DNA from: an uncultured Lachnospiraceae bacterium
GTDB taxonomy: Bacteria > Bacillota > Clostridia > Lachnospirales > Lachnospiraceae
DNA length: 64,000 nucleotides
Assembly (NCBI GenBank): GCA_910578795.1
Contig: CAJTSD010000011.1
Span: forward strand, 12,342-76,341
Direction: 5' to 3'
In this document: in pieces, positions 8,857 through 16,907 of the stretch
Position numbering within the stretch: the stretch's first letter is position 1
Layout of the letters: each line of letters starts with the position of its first letter
Position numbers and translations under genes: made by a program
Notes under the pieces: generated by a model
Told to the model about the DNA's origin: nothing
Seen by the model: the letters and a program-made list of their open reading frames with translations, nothing else
Database searches by the model: none

Positions 8857-10395
8857 ATGAGCAATACGTATCAAAATCCCGTACAACGCGGCTTTTTCCC
8901 GGACCCGTCGGTCGTGCGTGTCGGCGAGGATTATTATATGGTCAACTCGACTTTCCAGTATTTTCCGGCAATTGCAATCAGCCATTCCAAGGACATGGTG
9001 CACTGGCACGTTATCGGACACGCGATTACCAATCCGGACGACCTTGATTTGCAGTGTATCCGCGATTCGCACGGTATTTGGGCGCCGGATATTTCGTATA
9101 GCAACGGCAAATTCATCATCATGGCGACATTGCGTCTGAATGCGGACGGTAAGCGCGACAACAACGTCATGCGCAGACAGCTTGTGGTGACTTCGGACAA
9201 GCCCGAGGGTCCTTATTGCAAGCCAAGCTGGCTGGAAGTGGACGATATTGATCCGTCTCACTTTATAGATGATGACGGAAAGCATTATATGGTTATCAGC
9301 CCGGGTATTAATCTTGTACCGCTGAGCGACGATTGTACAAAGGTCATCGGCGACAAAATTCCCGTATGGCCGGGCACAGGTGAGCGCTGCCCGGAGGGAC
9401 CGCATCTTTTAAAACGCGGCAAATATTATTACGCAATCCTTGCTGAGGGCGGCACAGGTTACGGACACGGCATCAACGTAGGACGTTCCGAGAGCCTGTT
9501 CGGACCGTATGAGCCGTCGCCTTACAATCCGCTGATGCGCCAGTTTGACCCCGACGCACCCATTCAGAGAACGGGGCATGGCAAATTAATTGAAACGCAG
9601 AACGGCGACTGGTGGGTATATTACCTGATGGGCAGACCGAATCAGGGACATTACACCACGATTGGCAGGGAGTCAGGCTTAGACCCCGTGACATGGCTTG
9701 ACGACGACTGGTTTATCATCAATGACCGCAAGGGACCGAGCACCGAGCAGACAGCGCCGGATTTGCCGCAGTGCACTTATGAAAAATGGACAAGGGACGA
9801 TTTTGACGACGAGACATTGAACCTGAACTGGGAGTTTGTGCGCAATCCGGCAAAGGGAAACTACTCCCTTACGGAACGCCCGGGGCATTTCCGCATTTGG
9901 ACCTTGGACGGACAGCTTTCGGAAATCCGTGCGAAAAATACGCTGGTCAGACGCGAGCAGGAGCTTAGCTACACGGCGTCGACAAAGCTTGAGTTTTACC
10001 CCACACGCGACGGCGAGCAGGCGGGACTGACCTGTTATTACAGCACGGCGACGTATGCGCGGTTTTCGTTATGCTGTGAGGGTGGCAGGAAGCTGCAGCT
10101 TGTCATCAACCGCAATCACGGCGAGGAGTTGATGGCGGAGGTTGACGGGATAAAGGAGCAGGCAGTTTATCTTAAGGTCGTGGTCGACAGACTGACGAGA
10201 ACGTTTTATTATAGCTATGACGGCGAGGATTGGACGCTTGCTGGAACGCTTGAGAATTGTATTTACCTGTGTGACGAAGGCGTGCCCGACGACCCGAAAC
10301 GTCACACTGGAACGTTGGTCGGCATTTACGCGAATAATGGCGGATGCGGCACAAGAATACCGGCGGATTTTGATTATTTTGAGTATGTGGATTGA
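8857..10395 (+). CDS. Glycoside hydrolase family 43 beta-xylosidase
   Basis: Probable intracellular xylan 1,4-beta-xylosidase that releases xylose from short xylo-oligosaccharides. The 512 residues carry Asp16 in FFPDP, Asp132 in IDPSHF and Glu180 in CPEGP as the expected GH43 triad. A C-terminal beta-sandwich (about 320-510) is of the xylosidase C2 type. There is no signal peptide. The ATG follows gaaagga. The gene ends in a good terminator and, with the preceding GH43 gene, forms a likely two-gene hemicellulose unit that would supply pentoses to the kinase, AraD and transketolase genes at 41.9-46.2 kb. Arabinosidase side activity is possible. Confidence 0.92.
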   Translation: MSNTYQNPVQRGFFPDPSVVRVGEDYYMVNSTFQYFPAIAISHSKDMVHWHVIGHAITNPDDLDLQCIRDSHGIWAPDISYSNGKFIIMATLRLNADGKRDNNVMRRQLVVTSDKPEGPYCKPSWLEVDDIDPSHFIDDDGKHYMVISPGINLVPLSDDCTKVIGDKIPVWPGTGERCPEGPHLLKRGKYYYAILAEGGTGYGHGINVGRSESLFGPYEPSPYNPLMRQFDPDAPIQRTGHGKLIETQNGDWWVYYLMGRPNQGHYTTIGRESGLDPVTWLDDDWFIINDRKGPSTEQTAPDLPQCTYEKWTRDDFDDETLNLNWEFVRNPAKGNYSLTERPGHFRIWTLDGQLSEIRAKNTLVRREQELSYTASTKLEFYPTRDGEQAGLTCYYSTATYARFSLCCEGGRKLQLVINRNHGEELMAEVDGIKEQAVYLKVVVDRLTRTFYYSYDGEDWTLAGTLENCIYLCDEGVPDDPKRHTGTLVGIYANNGGCGTRIPADFDYFEYVD

Positions 10396-10431
10396 TTACC
10401 AGTATGGGATATTAAATAAAACAGTATTGAT

Positions 10432-10468
10432 AAGGACAAGGTTAGGATTGATTAATCTTGTCCTTTTT
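10432..10468 (+). terminator. Terminator after the GH43 genes
   Basis: The sequences aaggacaag and cttgtccttttt pair around a short AT-rich loop and end in a T run. It separates the sugar genes from the toxin-antitoxin pair. Confidence 0.8.
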
Positions 10469-10478
10469 AAATAAAATC

Positions 10479-10511
10479 TTGAAAAAGCAGTACATTTATA
10501 ATATAATTGTA
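10479..10511 (+). promoter_or_regulatory. Promoter with overlapping palindromic operator of the toxin-antitoxin operon
   Basis: A -35 TTGAAA (10479-10484) and a -10 TATAAT (10502-10507) are separated by 17 bases. A 21-base near-perfect palindrome at 10491-10511, with ends TACA and TGTA, covers the -10 box. Ribbon-helix-helix antitoxins commonly bind such a palindrome to repress their own operon. That role is inferred from position. Confidence 0.7.
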
Positions 10512-10533
10512 TTACAAAAAGGAGGTACTGCAT

Positions 10534-10809
10534 ATGGCAAAAGAGGCAACCTTGCAGGTAAGAATGGATTCAGAATTAAAGGAACAGGCAGAGCTGTTAT
10601 ATAAGCAAATGGGGACATCGCTTGCGGAGGCGGTGAGAATATTTGCAAAACAAAGTGTTGCAGACGGTGCAATGCCGTTTCAAATGCGCTTGCCATTATC
10701 TGCTTCAAAAAGAACATTAGGACTTGCAAACGGACGATATGCAATTCCCGACAATATTGACGAATGCAATGATGCAATTGCGGAACTGTTTGAGGTGAAA
10801 TCGTTGTGA
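10534..10809 (+). CDS. RelB/DinJ-like ribbon-helix-helix antitoxin
   Basis: Antitoxin of a type II module. The ATG at 10534 is chosen because it lies 8 bases after a strong aaaggagg. An upstream in-frame start would run through that site. The 91 residues have a DinJ-like N-terminus (TLQVRMDSELKEQAE, then SLAEAVRIFAKQ). This fits an RHH DNA-binding and dimerisation unit at about 5-45. A toxin-wrapping tail at about 62-91 includes GLANGRYAIPD and ends near LFEVKSL. The stop codon overlaps the toxin start by 4 bases. DinJ proteins usually pair with YafQ/RelE toxins, but here the partner is a PIN nuclease. Confidence 0.85.
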   Translation: MAKEATLQVRMDSELKEQAELLYKQMGTSLAEAVRIFAKQSVADGAMPFQMRLPLSASKRTLGLANGRYAIPDNIDECNDAIAELFEVKSL

Positions 10810-11210
10810 GAATATTGTTAGATACCCATATTGCATTATGGGCGATTGCTGATACGGAAAAATTATCAGAAGAAGTAATCGGGCTTCTCGAATCACAGGA
10901 GAATGAGGTGTATTATAGCACGGCGTCTGTATGGGAAATTGCAATTAAGCATATTCTTAAGCCGGAACAGATGCCGGTGTCGGAGGAAACATTTGTTGAC
11001 TTATGTGAGCGCACAGGCTTTATGCATCTTCCAATAAAAGCGGAGCACATCTTTATGTTAAAAACTTTAATCCGCCCGGAATATGCGCCAAAGCATAATG
11101 ATCCATTTGATAGAATGCTATTGGCACAGGCAAAGCTTGAGGAGCTTCAATTCATTACACACGATGCAATGCTGCCATATTACGGGGAAAACTGCATTAT
11201 GCATGTGTAG
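10806..11210 (+). CDS. PIN-domain toxin (VapC-like ribonuclease)
   Basis: Predicted Mg-dependent RNase toxin of 134 residues, the usual PIN length. The acidic active-site residues are visible: Asp6 in LLDTH, Glu44 in SVWE, Asp99 and Asp102 in NDPFD, and Asp120 in THD. The pattern, with ASVWEIAIK and HNDPFDRMLLAQA, is that of the Sll0205-like PIN group. It starts at a GTG overlapping the antitoxin stop, which indicates translational coupling. Target RNA cannot be inferred. Confidence 0.9.
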   Translation: MRILLDTHIALWAIADTEKLSEEVIGLLESQENEVYYSTASVWEIAIKHILKPEQMPVSEETFVDLCERTGFMHLPIKAEHIFMLKTLIRPEYAPKHNDPFDRMLLAQAKLEELQFITHDAMLPYYGENCIMHV

Positions 11211-11394
11211 TATCAGATTATATCTTTGTAAAAGAATTGCCAGAGAACCTTGATATGTACGGTGTGAAGCTTGAAAAGAATAGTTCAATACAAAAATAAC
11301 TGCATTCGCACAAAACCAATTGCGCATCCCCCAAAAATAAAATAGTATAAGCTTATAAAATGTAAAACAATACACGAAAAAGGGGGAATTTATT

Positions 11395-12327
11395 ATGAAG
11401 TGCCGTAAAAATATTCAATTAACCGTTTTGCTGATTGTTATGTTTTTAACACTGATATCGTGCACCTCCGCAGTCTCTCACAGTGAGTCAGCAAAAACAA
11501 CACCCCCTCAGCAAAAAGACTGGAACTACGCCTTCCACTATACAAGCGACTATTGGAACCATTATGATTTTTCAAATTCCTTCATTCCCACCCAAAACGA
11601 GTTCGAAACCCTCGTGTCCGTATACATACCGCAAATCGAGGCCCTCCTAGGCACCCCGGACTGGTACACGGCAATCGCCCCCGATGCCGACACCGTTTTT
11701 GTCAACCTCGAAATGGGAGGCACCCCGCACTCTATGGTGACTTCCCCTGCAAAGGGCGCAGGCGAGACAATCGAGTTTAGTATTTTGCTGTCCTTCGACC
11801 AATTAAACGCTCCGGCAGACCGCGCGCTCCCGCACGAGCTGACGCATTCCGTGCTCGGGAGGAGCTGCTTTAGCAATTCCCTTGAGGAAGGAATCTGTGA
11901 CTACACGGCAGCAAGAATCGGTGTCAACTACTTTCCGTTTTTTGAAGAATACGACATTGACATATTGGATTTCTTTACTTATGACGTAAAAATCGCACTG
12001 GAACAATTTTATGATACAAAGAAGCAAAACGAAATGTTCGATTCCGTCGGACGCGCCGGAGGCTACCCCTATTCCCTGCAAACACAGGACGGATTTCTAT
12101 GGTATGAATGCTCGCAAAGCTTTGTGGAATACTTAGTAAAAAATTATGGCATGGAAAAAACCATGCAGTTAATATGCGAAGGAAAAGATGAGGCGGATTA
12201 TCAGACGTATCTTGGTATCAGCTACGAGGAATTAAAAGGGGAGTGGATTACTTTTGTCAATAATTATGAACCACAGCATACGATAGAAGAATATCGGAAG
12301 ATGACAAAGGCGTTTTTTGCTCAATAA
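11395..12327 (+). CDS. Putative lipoprotein with HExxH metallopeptidase motif
   Basis: A 310-residue protein with a signal peptide and lipobox LISC at about 20-23, so probably surface-anchored. It contains HELTH at 147-151 and a nearby LEEG with Glu164/Glu165. This spacing fits a gluzincin-type zinc peptidase (two His plus a downstream Glu). I do not recognise the exact family and substrate is unknown. The start ATG follows aaaaaggggg. Its codon use is richer in C-ending codons than the flanking genes, which hints at separate ancestry. It converges on the Sel1-repeat gene. Confidence 0.7.
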   Translation: MKCRKNIQLTVLLIVMFLTLISCTSAVSHSESAKTTPPQQKDWNYAFHYTSDYWNHYDFSNSFIPTQNEFETLVSVYIPQIEALLGTPDWYTAIAPDADTVFVNLEMGGTPHSMVTSPAKGAGETIEFSILLSFDQLNAPADRALPHELTHSVLGRSCFSNSLEEGICDYTAARIGVNYFPFFEEYDIDILDFFTYDVKIALEQFYDTKKQNEMFDSVGRAGGYPYSLQTQDGFLWYECSQSFVEYLVKNYGMEKTMQLICEGKDEADYQTYLGISYEELKGEWITFVNNYEPQHTIEEYRKMTKAFFAQ

Positions 12328-12354
12328 GGCGTTTGATAAAAACGGAGGAGCGGA

Positions 12355-13500
12355 TTAATAGCTCTCCAACTCCTCCAGTCCCCAAACCGCAAACCGCTTT
12401 TGGGGATTCAATTCAAACATCCACCGCGCCATTTCAAGGTCCACCTCCGTTCCAAGCCCTTTCAGATAGCACATCCCAAGCATGTCCGAACCCCAGGTGC
12501 TGCCGTTGCGGTACGCATTGTCCAACAGCGCAAATGCTTTCGGAAAATCACAGGCAAGCCCCTGCCCTCCGCGAAAACGGATTTCACCCAATAAATTACA
12601 AAGCCCTTTATCATTCGGATAAGCCGCAATACCCTTCTCAAAATAGTCAGCAGCCTTTTTTAAATCCATGCGCAGCGCTCCCTTGAACGTAAAAAGCTTT
12701 CCAAGACAGTAATAAGCGTACCCGTCCCCGTGGCTTGCGGCGCGCTCATACATCGCAACTGCTTCCTCAAAGCGTTTGTCGTCACGAAAATCATTTCCGA
12801 CCATACGTTCGTATGCGCCGATTCCCATATCTGCGCCAATCTGCTTATATTTATCCGCCCGCTTCTTCATAATTGGAACGCCATGCTTTCCTGATGACAA
12901 AATTTCAATCAAGTTCGGAATGGCAATCCCTAGCCCTTTTTCAACACAGCCCTCATAAAGTCCCACGGCAGCGGCAGCCCACTCCCGCACGCGGCGCAGA
13001 TACTTTTCCTCGCCGCCGATATTTTCGGGCGTAATATCATGGAAATCCGCAACATCACAATAAAAAAACGCATTTGCTGCAAGGAACTGACAAAAAACCT
13101 CTCCCGCCATAGCCATTTCATAAACCTTATCCCAAATTTCGCGCTTGGACTTGTAGGGCGGATGAATAAAAGTACCCTGCGAAGGTTCATATCCATCGAT
13201 ATGCATCGTTGCAAACATTCCGACCGCGCTCTCAAGCTCCAGGCTTTTGTCAAAACACTCAAATGCAAACTTCCTGTCATCAGGAAACCCAAGCACAGGA
13301 TCGGCAAAGCTTTTTCCAAGATAGCAGCGCCCAAGAAAATAAAAGGCATCACCGTCGCCCAGATTGGCAGCGTCGCGCAATGCGGCAAGGGATTCCTCAC
13401 GCTTGCCCGAATGCGGATTAATCCATATATTCTGAATTGCAAATTCTACTCTTTCGTCAAAAAAGGACTGCATAAGCTCCTCCAAAGAAACATGTTTCAT
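12355..13500 (-). CDS. Sel1/TPR-like repeat protein
   Basis: A 381-residue protein made largely of helical Sel1-type repeats. Units such as GDAFYFLGRCYLGK (about 48-62) and GDGYAYYCLGKLFTFKG (about 240-256) recur at about 36-residue spacing. Such repeats form an alpha solenoid for protein-protein contacts. There is no signal peptide or enzymatic motif, so a cytoplasmic scaffold role is the only supported inference. It is a single-gene unit on the minus strand between the HExxH lipoprotein and tRNA-Tyr. Confidence 0.75.
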   Translation of the reverse strand: MKHVSLEELMQSFFDERVEFAIQNIWINPHSGKREESLAALRDAANLGDGDAFYFLGRCYLGKSFADPVLGFPDDRKFAFECFDKSLELESAVGMFATMHIDGYEPSQGTFIHPPYKSKREIWDKVYEMAMAGEVFCQFLAANAFFYCDVADFHDITPENIGGEEKYLRRVREWAAAAVGLYEGCVEKGLGIAIPNLIEILSSGKHGVPIMKKRADKYKQIGADMGIGAYERMVGNDFRDDKRFEEAVAMYERAASHGDGYAYYCLGKLFTFKGALRMDLKKAADYFEKGIAAYPNDKGLCNLLGEIRFRGGQGLACDFPKAFALLDNAYRNGSTWGSDMLGMCYLKGLGTEVDLEMARWMFELNPQKRFAVWGLEELESY

Positions 13501-13679
13501 ATACTTTTTATTAGTATACTGTTAGTGCAGGATATAGTCAATTTTATCATAGCATTAAATTCATAAAATATAAGACAGCAGCAACGATTAAAAAAACACT
13601 TGCGATTTTTATGAATATGTGATATAGTTTTTTCGTTGCAGGAAGAATTATAATTATGTAATACTTCCTGTAGACATAT

Positions 13680-13761
13680 GGGTGGATTCCCGAGTGGCCA
13701 AAGGGGACAGACTGTAAATCTGCTGCTTTATGCTTCGGTGGTTCGAATCCACCTCCACCCA
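13680..13761 (+). tRNA. tRNA-Tyr (anticodon GTA)
   Basis: A full cloverleaf can be drawn. The acceptor gggtgga (13680-13686) pairs with tccaccc (13754-13760). The anticodon loop ctgtaaa has GTA at 13714-13716. A long variable arm is present, as expected for bacterial Tyr, and the T arm is ggtgg-ttcgaat-ccacc. The discriminator base is A at 13761. CCA is not encoded, so it must be added after transcription. It stands alone, not in a tRNA cluster. Confidence 0.95.
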
Positions 13762-13855
13762 TTGATTATAAAAAAGCTTCTTTAAGAGATTTTTCGGACA
13801 GGGAAACTGTCCTATTTTTATACCTTGAAAGCATACGAATGTTCGAAAAATAGGA

Positions 13856-14266
13856 TTACTCCAGCTCCGACGTACAATGCGGACACCTTGTCGCTTCCAA
13901 TGCAATCTCAGATTTACAATAAGGGCATTTTTTCGTAGTAGGCGCCTTCTCCTCTTCTTTTTTCTGGAATTTTGAAGCAGCAGTATTAATTGCTTTTACA
14001 AGAATAAACACAATCAATGCCATAATCAGAAAATTGACAACAGCCGTAATAAATTTCCCGTAATAAAGCGTCACATCCCCTGTGATATTCCAGGCAAGCT
14101 GGTCAAAATTCATGCCTCCAAACAGACCTAGAATCGGATTGATGATGTCATTGACAAGCGACGACACAATGCTTGTAAATGCACCGCCGATAATAATGCC
14201 GACCGCCATATCCATTACATTGCCCTTGCTGATAAATTTTTTAAATTCTTCTACAAATTTGCGCAT
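13856..14266 (-). CDS. mscL: Large-conductance mechanosensitive channel MscL with C-terminal zinc ribbon
   Basis: Pressure-relief channel opening under hypo-osmotic shock. The start chosen is the ATG at 14266, preceded by aagagga. A longer reading frame from a TTG at 14284 would include that site. The 136 residues begin MRKFVEEFKKFISKGNVMD, the conserved MscL N-terminus. Two membrane segments follow at about 16-45 and 68-95, then a charged linker. The tail ends in a zinc ribbon CPYC...CPHC (about 113-131) that the E. coli protein lacks. It is a single-gene unit. Confidence 0.95.
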   Translation of the reverse strand: MRKFVEEFKKFISKGNVMDMAVGIIIGGAFTSIVSSLVNDIINPILGLFGGMNFDQLAWNITGDVTLYYGKFITAVVNFLIMALIVFILVKAINTAASKFQKKEEEKAPTTKKCPYCKSEIALEATRCPHCTSELE

Positions 14267-14491
14267 AAAAATTCCTCTTATCAATAAAAAATTTTACAGT
14301 TCTTACCTTGAACATTATACATGGAAAGAATGAAACACGCAAGATTGCAATTTTACAGTTGTGTTTATAGAAATTTTATGATATTATTGTTTTGTTTCGG
14401 AAAAAGAAATGCTTTCGGGCGTTTTGTGTTTCAGGTTGGTAAGCATATGTTCAGGTTTGAGGGATAATAACATGTGCAGATGGGGGTACAT

Positions 14492-15508
14492 ATGAGTAAA
14501 ATTACGGAAAATTACAAAAGCCTTGCGGCAGGCATTGGCTTTACTTACGATGAATTTACAAATACGATTTATGGCGTAAAGGACGGCTATGAGCTGCTGG
14601 TCTATGCAACGGACCAACGCTATCCGTATCTTTTGACAATTACAACTTCGGCAAGAAGCGCGAACGTTACGCTTGGAAAAGAGGAAATTTCCCTTTTTAA
14701 GAAGAGCGTGGCGCCCGCCGCAGGCATGACACAAAAGGACAGCCTGATTACCGTTACCAATAAAAATCAGACCAATCAAGGCAGGCTGCGCGATGACATG
14801 GACTACACACTCAGCGCATTGACTGCATTTTTACGTGAACGGGGCTTTACACCATGCTGTCAGACTTGCGGCGTTTCTACGCAGACCGTAGGGTTTATGC
14901 TGGAAACAGCCAGGCTGCATCTCTGCGCAAACTGTGCCGCAAAGGCAAAGAGTGAAAACGAGGTCAAGGCGCAGAAGCGGCAGCAGAAAAATGTCAACAT
15001 CATTGGCGGAATTATAGGTGCGCTTATCGGTTCCCTGATTGGCGTGGCATGTATTGTCCTCTTAGGTATGCTCGGCTATGTGGCAGCGCTCTCGGGAATC
15101 GTAATGGCGTTCTGTACGCTCAAAGGCTTTGATAAGCTCGGTGGAAAGCTGACAGTAGTCGGCATTATTATCTCCTGCGTGATTATGATCGGCATGACCT
15201 ATTTCGGAAACCGCCTTGATTGGGCGATTGAAATCTCCAAGGCAATGAAGGAATACTATGACTATGAGGTAGGGATTTTTGAGTCTTTCCAGGCTGTTCC
15301 AACACTGATTGCGGAACTGGACGGAATGGGAGATTATATCGCATCCTTTTTACAACAGCTTCTATTCGTTGCTGTCGGTGCGGTGCCGACAATCATTTCA
15401 ATTACAAGAGAACAAAGAAATGTCAATCGCGTTGCACAAATCGGCTATATGCAGAATGCCGGTGCGTTTACCGATGCGGTTTCCAATGATACGGTAAGCA
15501 ATTTTTAA
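14492..15508 (+). CDS. Membrane protein with cytosolic zinc-finger-like motif, function unknown
   Basis: A 338-residue protein, taking the ATG at 14492 after gatggggg rather than a GTG 18 bases upstream. The N-terminal about 120 residues are soluble and mixed alpha/beta. A CxxC...CxxC pair follows (CCQTCG and LCANCA, about 125-155). A basic stretch comes next, then three hydrophobic segments at about 170-195, 197-212 and 222-240, and another near 290-310. I do not recognise the family. The Cys pairs suggest a structural zinc site before a membrane domain. It ends at a terminator before pfkA. Confidence 0.6.
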   Translation: MSKITENYKSLAAGIGFTYDEFTNTIYGVKDGYELLVYATDQRYPYLLTITTSARSANVTLGKEEISLFKKSVAPAAGMTQKDSLITVTNKNQTNQGRLRDDMDYTLSALTAFLRERGFTPCCQTCGVSTQTVGFMLETARLHLCANCAAKAKSENEVKAQKRQQKNVNIIGGIIGALIGSLIGVACIVLLGMLGYVAALSGIVMAFCTLKGFDKLGGKLTVVGIIISCVIMIGMTYFGNRLDWAIEISKAMKEYYDYEVGIFESFQAVPTLIAELDGMGDYIASFLQQLLFVAVGAVPTIISITREQRNVNRVAQIGYMQNAGAFTDAVSNDTVSNF

Positions 15509-15525
15509 AGAGATATGACGAATGA

Positions 15526-15569
15526 AAAAGCCTGTGGAATATCAGAAATGATATGACTGCAGGCTTTTT
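15526..15569. terminator. Bidirectional-looking terminator
   Basis: The sequences aaaaagcctg and caggcttttt form a long stem with additional pairing between atatca and tgatat. T runs occur on both strands. It separates the zinc-finger membrane protein gene from pfkA. Confidence 0.8.
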
Positions 15570-15724
15570 GCAATATAGGAAATTGCCACGATTTTTTGTG
15601 AAAAATATACAAACATTAAAAAAGCTTTCTTGAAAAAGTTGTTCGTATCTGAAAAAGGGATTATAATACAAGAAGGAGTGAATGAAAATAAACCGCAAAC
15701 ATTTTTGCGAAAAAGGAGGTTTCC

Positions 15725-16798
15725 ATGATAAGAATAGGTATGTTGACAAGCGGCGGCGACTGTCAGGCATTGAATGCTGCAATGCGCGGCGTGGCAAAAA
15801 CATTGTTTAATTCCGGTGAGCAGGTGGAGCTGTTCGGCTTTTTGGAGGGCTATAAGGGATTGATTTATGGAAAGTACAGAATGCTTGCAAGCTCTGACTT
15901 TTCGGGAATATTGACAAAGGGCGGAACGATTCTCGGCAGTTCCCGTATGCCGTTTAAGACCATGCGCGATCCGGATGAGAACGGTTTGGACAAGGTTGAA
16001 GCAATGAAACACAATTATTACAAGCTTAATCTTGACTGTCTTGTAGTGCTTGGCGGAAACGGTACCCACAAAACGGCAAATCTCCTTCGTGAGGAAGGCT
16101 TAAATGTGGTAACGCTGCCTAAGACCATCGACAACGATCTTTGGGGAACGGATATGACGTTCGGTTTCCAAAGCGCGGTTGACATCGCAACGCAGTGTAT
16201 CGACCAAATCCACACGACCGCGGCATCGCACGGCAGAGTATTTATCGTTGAGGTTATGGGACACAAGGTAGGTTATCTGACGCTGAACGCAGGTATGGCG
16301 GGCGGTGCGGACATTATCCTCATTCCAGAAATCCCGTACGATATTAATAAGATTATAGACGCAATTAAAAAGCGTTCTGAGAGAGGAAGCAGCTTCACAA
16401 TTCTTGCGGTAGCAGAGGGTGCCATATCCAAGGAAGTTGCGGCGCTTTCCAAGAAAGATTTTAAGAAATATATGTCAGAATACAAATATCCCAGTGTTTC
16501 TTATGAAATTGCGGAGAAGATTACGAAAAAGAGCGGCTTAGAGGTGCGCGTTACCGTTCCGGGACACACACAGCGCGGCGGCGGCCCTGATTCATATGAC
16601 AGAGTTTTTGCAAGCCGTTTAGGTGCGGAAGCAGCAAGGCTGATAATGAAAAAACAATACGGATTCATGGTAGGTTACCGCAATAGGGAAATCGTAAAAG
16701 TACCGCTTGAGGAAGTGGCAGGAAAACTCAAGATGGTTGATCCCGAATCGGATATTATCAAGGAAGCAAAAATGCTTGGTATCAGTTTTGGCGATTAA
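15725..16798 (+). CDS. pfkA: 6-phosphofructokinase (mixed Gly104/Lys124 signature)
   Basis: Phosphorylates fructose 6-phosphate in glycolysis. The 357 residues include SGGDCQALNAA at the N-terminus, GGNGT at 110-114 and PKTIDND at 132-138 with catalytic Asp136. Established subtype markers are the residue equivalent to E. coli Gly104 (Gly for ATP, Asp for pyrophosphate) and residue 124 (Gly for ATP, Lys for pyrophosphate). Here the first is Gly113 (ATP-like) and the second is Lys133 (PPi-like), and Asn112 replaces the usual Asp103. This combination is known from ATP-using group III enzymes, so ATP is the likelier donor, but this is inference. The start ATG follows aaaggagg. Confidence 0.9.
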   Translation: MIRIGMLTSGGDCQALNAAMRGVAKTLFNSGEQVELFGFLEGYKGLIYGKYRMLASSDFSGILTKGGTILGSSRMPFKTMRDPDENGLDKVEAMKHNYYKLNLDCLVVLGGNGTHKTANLLREEGLNVVTLPKTIDNDLWGTDMTFGFQSAVDIATQCIDQIHTTAASHGRVFIVEVMGHKVGYLTLNAGMAGGADIILIPEIPYDINKIIDAIKKRSERGSSFTILAVAEGAISKEVAALSKKDFKKYMSEYKYPSVSYEIAEKITKKSGLEVRVTVPGHTQRGGGPDSYDRVFASRLGAEAARLIMKKQYGFMVGYRNREIVKVPLEEVAGKLKMVDPESDIIKEAKMLGISFGD

Positions 16799-16827
16799 AA
16801 AAATGGGGCATCAGCCCCATTTTCTTT
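16798..16827 (+). terminator. Terminator after pfkA
   Basis: The sequences aaatggggc and gccccatttt pair tightly around a 4-base loop directly after the pfkA stop codon. A second hairpin (gagtag.gg against cc.ctactc) near 16880-16915 lies at the end of the opposing GH18 gene. Confidence 0.85.
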
Positions 16828-16907
16828 ATGCGCAGTCCCATGCAGATGAAATATGCCGCTAGTGCGGCGCACGGGTCGCGCGGCGAGTAGTGGAGAAGGA
16901 CATTCCC

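Noticed and set aside
12333..12686. Plus-strand frame of 117 residues rich in Pro
   Set aside because: It overlaps the conserved Sel1-repeat gene on the other strand and has the composition of an antisense shadow.
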